From NCBI GenBank assembly GCA_965284645.1, contig OZ260106.1, forward strand, positions 62,001 to 126,000: a DNA stretch of 64,000 nucleotides, given 5' to 3'. Source of the DNA: JAIBAJ01 sp965284645. GTDB taxonomy: Bacteria > Bacteroidota > Bacteroidia > JAIBAJ01. Below, piece after piece: positions 43,167 through 50,580 of this stretch. Position 1 is the first letter of the stretch; each line of letters opens with the position of its first letter. The position numbers and the translations under genes were made by a program. Below the pieces are notes generated by a model that was not told the origin of the DNA, searched no databases, and saw nothing but the letters and a program-made list of their open reading frames with translations.

Positions 43167-45251
43167 TTAATAACCAAGCAATTCCGACAATTTCAGCTTT
43201 ACCTTTTCGGCATTGGGCAACATCGTTTGTTCGAGCAATGAATTCAATGGGATAGCCGGCAAATTTTCTGCACCTTGGGTAATTACCGGAGCATCCAAAC
43301 TTCGGAAACAATGTTGTTGAATGCGAGCCGCAATGCTTTGGGCAAAACTATTATTTACGGCCTCCTCGGTCAAAACCAAACAACGACCATGCTTTGTAAC
43401 CGACTCAAAAACAGCTTGTTCGTCTAATGGATACAAGGTTCGCAAATCCACAATTTCAACCCTGCCAGGAAAATCTTTGGCAGCATTTTGTGCCCAATAA
43501 ACGCCCATTCCATACGTAATGATAGTACAGGAAGTTTGAGTGGAAGATGGAGAACTCGTTTGTACCAATCTTGCTTTACCGAAAGGAATTACATAATCCT
43601 CATCAGGTTCAACTGTTTTAGCATCTTCGGTCCCTTTAATTTTGGACCAATACAGCCCTTTATGTTCCAGCATTACAACCGGGTTTGGATCGTAAAAAGC
43701 TGCTTTCATCAAGCCTTTTAAATCGGCACCGGTGCTAGGATAGGCAATTTTAATTCCTCTTATATTGGTTAAAATCGACTCGACACTGGATGAATGGTAT
43801 GGTCCACCACTTCCGTAGGCACCGATTGGCACACGGATAATACAGCTTACGGGCCATTTACCTTCACTCAAATAACAAGAACGACTTACTTCGGTAAACA
43901 ATTGGTTTAAACCGGGCCAGATATAATCTGCAAATTGCACCTCTACCATGGGTTTTAATCCTACGGCACTCATTCCGACTGTACTTCCGATGATAAAAGC
44001 TTCTTGAATTGGTGTATTAAACACACGGTTGCTTCCGAACTTCTGTGCTAAAGTTGCTGCTTCGCGAAAAACACCGCCTAGGCGCAAACCCACATCTTGG
44101 CCATAGAGCAGACTTTCGGGGTGTTTTTCCATAATTTCCTGGACTGCAAATAAGGCACAATCCACCATAACTGTTTTATCTTTTCCTTGGGGAGCACGAA
44201 TACCCTTTTCATCGGTAATCGGCGTAGGGGCAAAATCATGGGTAAACAAGTCACTGGCTTGCGGATCTGGTTCTAACAAGGCAGCTTGGTAATCGGCTTC
44301 TACTTTTATTTGGGCGGCCTTTTGAAGGGTATCCAATTCCGCCGCCTCAACACCTTCGGCGATTAGTTGTCGACGCAGACGGGGCAATGGATCGCGCAAT
44401 GAAGCCTTTTCCAGGTCGTCGCGGTACCATTCTTTTCGAACACCACTGGTATGGTGGTTGAGCAAGGGCACTTTGGCATGTACCAAAAACGGCCTTCTTT
44501 CCTTCCGTATAAGCTCCATCACCTCTTGGATGGTTCGGTATGAAGTGATAAAATCTGTTCCGTCGATGCTACGGGTTTCGAGGCCTTTGAAGCCACGTGC
44601 ATATTCAGCAGCATTTTGGGCTCGAATTTCGGCTGCATTAGCGCTGATATCCCATTCATTGTCCTGCACCAAGTACAGAATAGGCAGTTTCTTTAAAGCC
44701 GCCATCTGAAAGGCTTCTGCTACCTCACCTTCCGTAACAGAGGCATCGCCAAGGGAACAAACTACCAAGGGGAAATTCCCTTCAAAATCCTCGGTTAGTC
44801 CTTGAAGTTCCTTATATTGTATACCCATGGCCACACCGGTAGCTGGAATAGCTTGCATCCCAGTAGCAGAAGATTGCATAGGAATTTTAGGCATATCATC
44901 ACGGCGAAGACTGGGGTGTGAATAATACGTTCGTCCACCTGAAAAGGGATCGGTTTTCTTTGCCAGCAATTGAAGCATCAACTCTTTTGGTGTCATTCCA
45001 ATTCCTAGCAGAATAGAATCATCACGGTAGTAGGCTGAGAGAAAATCATATTTGGTTAATTGCAATCCAACCGCCAACTGGATTGCTTCGTGGCCGCGGC
45101 TGGTAGCATGCACATATTTGGCTGTTACACTGGCATTTCGTTCGTACAACTCCGCCATGGCATGAGCAGTACACATCAAGTCCCATGCACGAAGCAACAC
45201 TTCGGTGGGTAGTAAAGGGGCTTTTTTTTCGGGTAACAAAACTTCGGCCAT
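43167..45251 (-). CDS. 2-Oxoacid dehydrogenase E1, fused alpha and beta subunits
   Basis: 694 residues. The alpha part (1-350) has the thiamine diphosphate site GDASVTEGEVAEAFQMAAL...QDNEWDIS, a GDx..N variant, and TSRGHEAIQLAVGLQL. The beta part (360-694) has FNTPIQEAFIIGSTVGMSAV, PMVEVQFADYIWPGLNQLF and VPIGAYGSGGPYHSSSVESI. This alpha/beta fusion is typical of Bacteroidota and is usually annotated as the branched-chain 2-oxoacid dehydrogenase E1 (or 2-oxoisovalerate dehydrogenase). It decarboxylates a 2-oxoacid and passes the acyl group to E2 lipoate. E2 and E3 are not in this window. Confidence 0.88.
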   Translation of the reverse strand: MAEVLLPEKKAPLLPTEVLLRAWDLMCTAHAMAELYERNASVTAKYVHATSRGHEAIQLAVGLQLTKYDFLSAYYRDDSILLGIGMTPKELMLQLLAKKTDPFSGGRTYYSHPSLRRDDMPKIPMQSSATGMQAIPATGVAMGIQYKELQGLTEDFEGNFPLVVCSLGDASVTEGEVAEAFQMAALKKLPILYLVQDNEWDISANAAEIRAQNAAEYARGFKGLETRSIDGTDFITSYRTIQEVMELIRKERRPFLVHAKVPLLNHHTSGVRKEWYRDDLEKASLRDPLPRLRRQLIAEGVEAAELDTLQKAAQIKVEADYQAALLEPDPQASDLFTHDFAPTPITDEKGIRAPQGKDKTVMVDCALFAVQEIMEKHPESLLYGQDVGLRLGGVFREAATLAQKFGSNRVFNTPIQEAFIIGSTVGMSAVGLKPMVEVQFADYIWPGLNQLFTEVSRSCYLSEGKWPVSCIIRVPIGAYGSGGPYHSSSVESILTNIRGIKIAYPSTGADLKGLMKAAFYDPNPVVMLEHKGLYWSKIKGTEDAKTVEPDEDYVIPFGKARLVQTSSPSSTQTSCTIITYGMGVYWAQNAAKDFPGRVEIVDLRTLYPLDEQAVFESVTKHGRCLVLTEEAVNNSFAQSIAARIQQHCFRSLDAPVITQGAENLPAIPLNSLLEQTMLPNAEKVKLKLSELLGY

Positions 45252-45302
45252 CAGGTTAATTCAGGTCGACAAATGTATGGAATTGGCAATATACCAAACA
45301 AC

Positions 45303-45336
45303 AAAAAAGGCTGTCCAAAACCTTGGACAGCCTTTT
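45303..45336 (-). terminator. Intrinsic terminator between secreted protein gene and E1 gene
   Basis: AAAAGGCTGTCCAA, four-base loop, TTGGACAGCCTTTT: a perfect stem with T run on the minus strand, 20 bp past the stop of the upstream secreted protein gene. It insulates the E1 gene. Confidence 0.85.
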
Positions 45337-45355
45337 CTGAATTAATCACACTAGT

Positions 45356-45961
45356 TTACTTTATGGCTTTTTCAATTTTGCCACCAAGGGTTTTACCCAT
45401 TTTTTCATAGCTTTCAGCGAGGCGGGTTCCTGCATCGAAGTCGTATCCTCCAAATTGAGAACCTGGGGTGTTTAAGGCTTCAGCTTCAAACAACACGTTT
45501 GATTTGTTGGAAGTTTCCACAACTTTTACAATGAAGTCAACATAGGCAGCTTGTTTCACCACCCCTACATTAAACCCAGGTTCGGTGCGGGTAGTTTGAA
45601 GAATTACTGTGTATTTGGCATCCGTCAAGCCACTTTTTACTTGCATTACCCCTTCTAATTGCTTGTTCATCAATTCTTCAAAGTGAGGTTGGTAACGTTG
45701 TTCACGAGCACCTTTCCAGCCTTTCAACCAAGTATCGCCTTTTCCAGCCTCCTTTTTGTTGGCTTCAGTTGTTTTTTCTTTGATGTATTCTTCTTCCGTT
45801 TGTTTCTTGCCAACTTTCATTCCATCGTAAACATATTCCACATTTAATTTAGACTGACCTTTCAAGAAGGCAAGGTCACCTTTTAACACTTTAACTTTTT
45901 GGGCAGAAACAAGGCCAATGGAGAAAAGGCCAACAATTACAAGGGATAGAATCTTTTTCAT
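45356..45961 (-). CDS. Secreted protein of unknown function
   Basis: 201 residues. Signal peptide MKKILSLVIVGLFSIGLVSA, then QKVKVLKG. The mature chain is one domain with GDLAFLKGQSKLNVEYVYDG, KGDTWLKGWKGAREQRYQP and FNVGVVKQAAYVDFIVKVVE. I have seen this architecture as an uncharacterised Bacteroidota secreted family but cannot name it. It is a single gene with its own promoter and a strong terminator. Its last codons read TLGGKIEKAIK. Confidence 0.6.
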   Translation of the reverse strand: MKKILSLVIVGLFSIGLVSAQKVKVLKGDLAFLKGQSKLNVEYVYDGMKVGKKQTEEEYIKEKTTEANKKEAGKGDTWLKGWKGAREQRYQPHFEELMNKQLEGVMQVKSGLTDAKYTVILQTTRTEPGFNVGVVKQAAYVDFIVKVVETSNKSNVLFEAEALNTPGSQFGGYDFDAGTRLAESYEKMGKTLGGKIEKAIK

Positions 45962-45978
45962 TTTATATAAATTTTATG

Positions 45979-46007
45979 CGAAAGTATTTACCCCAATTCG
46001 CCAACAA
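45979..46007 (-). promoter_or_regulatory. Promoter of secreted protein gene
   Basis: On the minus strand TTG (46005-46007), an 18-bp spacer and TACTTTCG (45979-45986) precede the ATG by 17 bp. TTGTTG gives two choices for the -33 box. Confidence 0.5.
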
Positions 46008-46071
46008 CATCCGACTTTCTTAAATTACTACTAATTTTACTTCCATTCCCTTTATTATCAAAGCTTTTCGT

Positions 46072-46079
46072 TATGTTTG
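46072..46079 (+). promoter_or_regulatory. Candidate -7 box (TATGTTTG) of lipase-like gene
   Basis: Fits TAnnTTTG. It overlaps an in-frame TTG at 46077 and so favours the ATG at 46092 as start, with a leader of about five to eight bases. Confidence 0.4.
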
Positions 46080-46091
46080 ACAAATTTTTTT

Positions 46092-47537
46092 ATGAAACAG
46101 TTTTACATTCTAAGCTTAGGACTTTTGTTAAGCCTTTCTACCACGGCACAATTCCTTATTTCCAAAACCTTTTTACGATCCTACACCAAGGCCGAACTTG
46201 ATTCAACCTTAAACTCCATTGGAATTCCTGCGGCCGTAGTTGGTACCAAATGGGGTGTAGACACTTACAAAGTGCTTTACAACACTGTGAGTTGGGATAG
46301 TTCTGCCACTTTTGCTTCTGGTTTATTGATTGTGCCAAAACTTCAGGGTTGTACCTTTCCAATAGCTGTTTATGCGCATGGCACCATGACTTATAAAGAA
46401 GATGCTCCTTCACGCTTGAATGGCTCTGAACCTTATATTGGACTAATCATGTCTTCCTTTGGGTATGTTGCCGTTCTTCCCGATTATTTAGGTTTGGGTG
46501 ATGGGCCAGGTTTACACCCATACCAACACAAACAAACCGAAGCCACTTGCATAGTTGACATTATCCGCGCTACGAAAGAGGCCCTACCTGATTTAGGAGT
46601 AAGCCAAAACAACCAGCTTTTCCTGACCGGTTATTCACAAGGCGGACATGCTACTATGGCGGCCCAAGAACTCATTCAGAATCAATTGGGCAACGAAATG
46701 ACAGTAACTGCTTCTGCGCCCTTGAGTGGTGCCTATTCCATGAGCGGTGTAATGGTTGATCTCTTGTTGTCTGACAATCCTTATCCTGAACCAGCCTATT
46801 TGCCTTATATCGTATTTGGTTGGAATCAGATTTACAATTTCTTTGACAACCCTTCTGAAATTTTGGCCTCCCCTTGGGACACGCTGCTTCCTCCCCTGTA
46901 CGATGGAACCCATAATTTTGGGGAAATCAATAGCATTGCACCCATAGTACCGAAAACTATTTTCAAACAAAGCCAAATCGATTCCTTCATTAACGATTCC
47001 AACTACTTTTTCAGGGTGGCTTTACGAGCGAACGATTCCTACAAATTCGTTCCTACTGCTCCAACCTATATGATGTTTTGCCGAGGCGATTCTAGGGTTC
47101 CATTCGGAAATGCGGTTACAGCCATCGAATACTTCAATGCTAATGGATGCCAGGACTGTGACACATTGGATGTGAATCCGGCGCTTGACCACATGGATTG
47201 CGCCCAATATGCTGTACTTAATGTGAAACAATTTTTTGAAGGTTTTGCCATCCACGATAGTTGTGAAGCCATGTCCTATGCCGAATTGATTGGCGGATGG
47301 GATATCGGTGTAGATTGGGTTAACCAAAACCTGGTTGTAAACATAGCCTCAACAACCTTGCTCCCTACCCTTTTAGAATTGTACAATGTGGCTGGGGAAA
47401 AAGTGGGTACCTTCCAACTGCAAAACAAAGAAAACCAACAATTCTCCATCGAAAATCTACCTGCCGGTATGTATGTAGCCCAAGTTTCGGGTAGCAACAA
47501 AACTTACAAAGTGAAAAAGTTCATTCTGGCAAAATAA
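46092..47537 (+). CDS. Secreted lipase-like alpha/beta hydrolase with T9SS type A tail
   Basis: 481 residues from ATG 46092 (signal peptide MKQFYILSLGLLLSLSTTA, then QF). Core: FPIAVYAHGTMTYKEDAPS, AVLPDYLGLGDGPGLHPYQH, nucleophile GYSQGGHATMAAQ (near residue 185), and a late RGDSRVPFGNAVT with the acid and HMDCAQY with the His candidate. The pattern resembles secretory lipases of the LIP family (PF03583) more than the BD-FAE type at 41701. The tail (NLVVNIASTTLLPTLLELYN to VKKFILAK) is a type A T9SS sorting domain. It is followed 15 bp later by the SAM riboswitch promoter. Confidence 0.78.
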   Translation: MKQFYILSLGLLLSLSTTAQFLISKTFLRSYTKAELDSTLNSIGIPAAVVGTKWGVDTYKVLYNTVSWDSSATFASGLLIVPKLQGCTFPIAVYAHGTMTYKEDAPSRLNGSEPYIGLIMSSFGYVAVLPDYLGLGDGPGLHPYQHKQTEATCIVDIIRATKEALPDLGVSQNNQLFLTGYSQGGHATMAAQELIQNQLGNEMTVTASAPLSGAYSMSGVMVDLLLSDNPYPEPAYLPYIVFGWNQIYNFFDNPSEILASPWDTLLPPLYDGTHNFGEINSIAPIVPKTIFKQSQIDSFINDSNYFFRVALRANDSYKFVPTAPTYMMFCRGDSRVPFGNAVTAIEYFNANGCQDCDTLDVNPALDHMDCAQYAVLNVKQFFEGFAIHDSCEAMSYAELIGGWDIGVDWVNQNLVVNIASTTLLPTLLELYNVAGEKVGTFQLQNKENQQFSIENLPAGMYVAQVSGSNKTYKVKKFILAK

Positions 47538-47552
47538 AAAATCTTAATGGGG

Positions 47553-47582
47553 TTGGTTAGGATTTAAAAGTCCTTACCTTTG
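47553..47582 (+). promoter_or_regulatory. Promoter of SAM riboswitch transcript
   Basis: TTG (47553-47555), a 19-bp spacer and TACCTTTG (47575-47582) are a full consensus match. The aptamer begins 17 bp downstream. Confidence 0.75.
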
Positions 47583-47599
47583 CAGCAGTTCTTTATAAA

Positions 47600-47697
47600 C
47601 TTATCAAGAACGGTGGAGGGAAAGGCCCTATGAAACCGTAGCAACCGGAATAGAATTCGGTGCTAAGTCCTATCTTCCCAGAGGAAGAAGAGATAAG
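47600..47697 (+). ncRNA. SAM-I (S-box) riboswitch aptamer
   Basis: A near-perfect S-box: P1 CTTATC (47600-47605) pairs with GATAAG (47692-47697). The core has AAGAACGGTGGAGGGAAAGG, then GGCCCTATGAAACCGTAGC with the conserved GAAACC and GCAACC, P3 ACCG/CGGT with GTGCTAAGTCC, and P4 TCTTCC/GGAAGA. SAM-I riboswitches bind S-adenosylmethionine and turn off methionine genes. This one fits control of metH, 0.9 kb downstream. Confidence 0.93.
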
Positions 47698-47726
47698 TCG
47701 GTGTTCGCTTAATAATTTGATTTACA

Positions 47727-47763
47727 AAGCCTCGCTGATTTATTTCAGTGGGGCTTTTTTTTT
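47727..47763 (+). terminator. Riboswitch expression-platform terminator
   Basis: AAGCCTCGCTGA, a short loop and TCAGTGGGGCTT form twelve pairs (two G-U), followed by nine T. It lies 29 bp after the SAM aptamer. With SAM bound, transcription would stop here, before both the GxxExxY gene and metH. Confidence 0.85.
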
Positions 47764-47797
47764 GGCAAGAATTAGAACGCAGAAAACGCTGATTATT

Positions 47798-48199
47798 ATG
47801 AATGAAACAGAACAGAATTATATTGAATCTGACTTAACCCAAGAAATTATTGGATGCTTTTACGAAGTATACCATAAGCTTGGTTTTGGCTTTTTAGAAA
47901 AAGTTTATCACAATGCACTCATCATTGAACTCGAAAAGAAAGGATTTGAAATTGAAAGCCAAAAGCCAATAAGTGTCTATTATAATAATAGAATTGTGGG
48001 TGAATATTATGCGGATATAGTAGTTAACAATCTGGTAATACTGGAACTCAAAGCAACTGAATCCCTTATAGAAGCCCATGAAGTGCAATTAATCAATTAT
48101 TTGAAAGCCACCAGCTACGAAATTGGATTGTTGTTGAACTTTGGCAGAAAGGCAGAGATCCGTAGAAAAGTGTTTGCCAATTTCCGAAAGAGAAATTAA
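47798..48199 (+). CDS. GxxExxY family protein
   Basis: 133 residues from ATG 47798. The longer frame from GTG 47660 runs through the riboswitch and terminator and is not real. The family mark G-x-x-E-x-x-Y is GFLEKVY (in HKLGFGFLEKVYHNALIIEL, residue about 30), and KPISVYYNNRIVGEYYADIV, LVILELKATESL and NYLKATSYEIGLLLNFG match the family. It has a PD-(D/E)XK nuclease-like layout and unknown function. Such genes move between intergenic sites in Bacteroidota. Here it lies between the S-box and metH, flanked on the left by GAACGCAGAAAACGCTGATT (from 47775) and on the right by the inverse motif in seven copies. Confidence 0.88.
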   Translation: MNETEQNYIESDLTQEIIGCFYEVYHKLGFGFLEKVYHNALIIELEKKGFEIESQKPISVYYNNRIVGEYYADIVVNNLVILELKATESLIEAHEVQLINYLKATSYEIGLLLNFGRKAEIRRKVFANFRKRN

Positions 48200-48208
48200 T
48201 AATTAATC

Positions 48209-48505
48209 ATAACCTTCAGCGTCCTCAGCGTTCCTAAAAAATCATCAAAAATCATAACCTTCAGCGTCCTCAGCGTCCTCAGCGTTCCTAAAAAAATCAT
48301 AACCTTCAGCGTCCTCAGCGTTCCAACATAAAAATCATCAAACATCATAACTATCAGCGTCCTCAGCGTTCCAACAAAAAAAATCATCAAAAATCATAAC
48401 CTTCAGCGTCCTCAGCGTTCCTAAAAAAATCATAACCTTCCGCGTCCTCAGCGTTCCAACAAAAAAATCATCAAAAATCATAATCTTCAGCGTTCTCAGC
48501 GTTCC
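48209..48505 (+). repeat. Seven-unit minisatellite with AACCTTCAGCGTCCTCAGCG core
   Basis: Units start at 48209, 48254, 48299, 48347, 48396, 48432 and 48480. Each has a core of about 26 bp, ATAACCTTCAGCGTCCTCAG then CGTTCC, followed by A-rich linkers with ATCATC. Unit 2 has an extra CAGCGTCCT. The reverse complement matches the motif left of the GxxExxY gene. It fills the 336-bp gap before metH; no promoter or ORF of note is seen in it. Confidence 0.88.
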
Positions 48506-48535
48506 AACAAAAAATCTCCCTTTCTTCCATAAATC

Positions 48536-50530
48536 ATGACTATATACCAAGCACTCGAAAAAAGAATCCTTGTCCTTGATGGGGCAATGGGCACCATGAT
48601 ACAGCGTTACAGCCTTGAGGAGGCGGATTTCCGTGGCGACCGTTTCACAAACCATTCCCAACCCCTTAAAGGCAATAACGACCTGCTTTCCATCACCCGA
48701 CCCGATGTAATCAAAGCCATACACCGCGAATACCTCGAAGCAGGTGCCGATATCATCGAAACCAACACTTTCAGCGGCACATGGATAGCCCAAGCCGATT
48801 ATAAACTGGTAAGCGCTGTGTACGACATCAATTTCCAATCGGCCAAAATTGCCAAGGAAGTGGCCCAAGAATACACGGCCAAAAATCCGGATAAACCCCG
48901 GTTCGTGGCTGGGGCAATGGGTCCAACCAACCGTACAGCCTCGCTTTCGCCCGATGTGAATAACCCGGGTTATCGCGCCATTACCTTCGATCAGTTGGTG
49001 GATGCCTATTCTGAACAAGTGAAAGCCTTAGTTGAAGGAGGATGCGACCTGCTTTTGGTGGAAACCATTTTCGATACCCTCAATGCCAAAGCAGCCCTGT
49101 TTGCTATCGACCAATACTACGACCAAACGGGCATCAACCTACCAATTATGGTTAGCGGTACCATCACCGACGCCAGTGGAAGGACCCTTTCCGGACAGAC
49201 AGTTGAAGCCTTTTTACACTCGGTTTCGCACCTACCCTTGCTAAGCATTGGATTAAATTGTGCCTTGGGTGCCCCCCAAATGAGACCTCATATTCAAACC
49301 CTTTCCAAAAACACCGAATTCCGCATTTCGGCTTATCCAAATGCCGGACTTCCCAATGCTTTCGGTGAATACGATGAAACCCCAGAAATCACAGCTTCCC
49401 ATATTCGCGACTGGCTCGAAAACAGTTTTGTGAATATTGTAGGTGGTTGCTGTGGTACAACACCCGCACATATCAAAGCCATTGCCAACGAAGCAGCCAA
49501 ATTTGCACCCCGTCCTTTGCCTGAACTCCCCAAAGTACCCCATTACAGCGGCTTAGAACCACTCACGGTATTTGAAGGAAGCAACTTTATCAATGTGGGC
49601 GAACGCACCAATGTTACCGGAAGTAAAAAGTTTGCCAAACTAATCATGGAGGGCAACTACGAAGAAGGATTGGCCATTGCCCGCCAACAGGTTGAAAACG
49701 GCGCTCAAGTAATTGATATAAACTTGGATGAAGGCATGTTGGATGGTGAAAAAGCCATGACAACTTTCCTTAACCTAATCGCTTCCGAACCTGAAATTTC
49801 TAAGGTTCCTATCATGATCGATAGCTCCAAATGGAACGTAATCGAAGCAGGATTGAAATGTGTGCAAGGAAAAGCCATCGTGAACTCCATTTCTTTAAAA
49901 GAAGGAGAAGAAAAATTTATCGAACAGGCAAAATTAGTTAGACGTTATGGTGCTGCCGTAATCGTGATGGCCTTTGACGAAAAAGGACAAGCCGATAACT
50001 TCCAACGCCGCATTGAAGTGTGCGAAAGGGCCTACCGAATCCTCACTGAAAAAGTAGGTTTCCCCGCAACCGACATCATTTTCGACCCGAATATCTTAAC
50101 TGTTGCCACGGGTATCGAAGAGCATAACAACTATGCCGTTGATTTTATTAATGCAACCCGTTGGATCAAAGAACATTTGAAAGGAACCAAAGTAAGCGGT
50201 GGAGTTAGCAATATCAGCTTCAGCTTCCGCGGAAATGAACCAGTACGCGAGGCTATGCATACGGCTTTCTTGTACCATGCAATCCGCGCAGGATTGGATA
50301 TGGGTATCGTAAATGCCGGACAAATTGGTGTGTACGACGAGATTCCCAAAGACCTGTTGGAACGTGTTGAAGATGTGCTATTGAACCGCCGAAACGATTC
50401 GACCGAACGCTTGGTTGAATTTGCTGAAAGCCTAAAAGGCGGTAAAGGAAGAGTAGAAAAAAGAGACGATGAATGGCGCAACACCAGTGTGGAAGAAAGA
50501 CTTAAACACGCCTTGGTAAAGGAATTGTAG
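48536..50530 (+). CDS. metH: Methionine synthase, 5' part of split gene (homocysteine and folate domains)
   Basis: 664 codons. Residues 1-330: homocysteine-binding domain with VLDGAMGTMIQRYSLEEADF, the zinc ligands in IGLNCALGAPQM (near 240) and GGCCGT (near 305). Residues 345-610: pterin (methyltetrahydrofolate)-binding domain, FINVGERTNVTGSKKF, ININLDEGMLDGE and VKISGGVSNISFSFRG-like motifs. Residues 620-664 start the cobalamin cap domain, then the frame leaves the family sequence at LVKEL and stops. The missing bases continue in the next frame (see the 3' part). MetH transfers a methyl group from methyl-THF to homocysteine via cobalamin. Under control of the SAM riboswitch upstream, with a GxxExxY gene between. 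Confidence 0.9.
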   Translation: MTIYQALEKRILVLDGAMGTMIQRYSLEEADFRGDRFTNHSQPLKGNNDLLSITRPDVIKAIHREYLEAGADIIETNTFSGTWIAQADYKLVSAVYDINFQSAKIAKEVAQEYTAKNPDKPRFVAGAMGPTNRTASLSPDVNNPGYRAITFDQLVDAYSEQVKALVEGGCDLLLVETIFDTLNAKAALFAIDQYYDQTGINLPIMVSGTITDASGRTLSGQTVEAFLHSVSHLPLLSIGLNCALGAPQMRPHIQTLSKNTEFRISAYPNAGLPNAFGEYDETPEITASHIRDWLENSFVNIVGGCCGTTPAHIKAIANEAAKFAPRPLPELPKVPHYSGLEPLTVFEGSNFINVGERTNVTGSKKFAKLIMEGNYEEGLAIARQQVENGAQVIDINLDEGMLDGEKAMTTFLNLIASEPEISKVPIMIDSSKWNVIEAGLKCVQGKAIVNSISLKEGEEKFIEQAKLVRRYGAAVIVMAFDEKGQADNFQRRIEVCERAYRILTEKVGFPATDIIFDPNILTVATGIEEHNNYAVDFINATRWIKEHLKGTKVSGGVSNISFSFRGNEPVREAMHTAFLYHAIRAGLDMGIVNAGQIGVYDEIPKDLLERVEDVLLNRRNDSTERLVEFAESLKGGKGRVEKRDDEWRNTSVEERLKHALVKEL

Positions 50531-50580
50531 AGTTTATTGATACCGATATCGAAGAAGCCCGTCAAAAATACGGCCGTCCT

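Noticed and set aside
47660..47797. Longer N-terminus of the GxxExxY protein
   Set aside because: This stretch is the 3' half of the S-box aptamer and the terminator.
48209..48505. Possible CRISPR array
   Set aside because: Spacers are short, A-rich, similar to each other and irregular in length (9-22 bp); no cas genes. It is a minisatellite.
48338..49018. 226-codon minus-strand open frame over the repeat and metH start
   Set aside because: It is antisense to conserved metH sequence and includes translated minisatellite (VGTLRTLK repeats).
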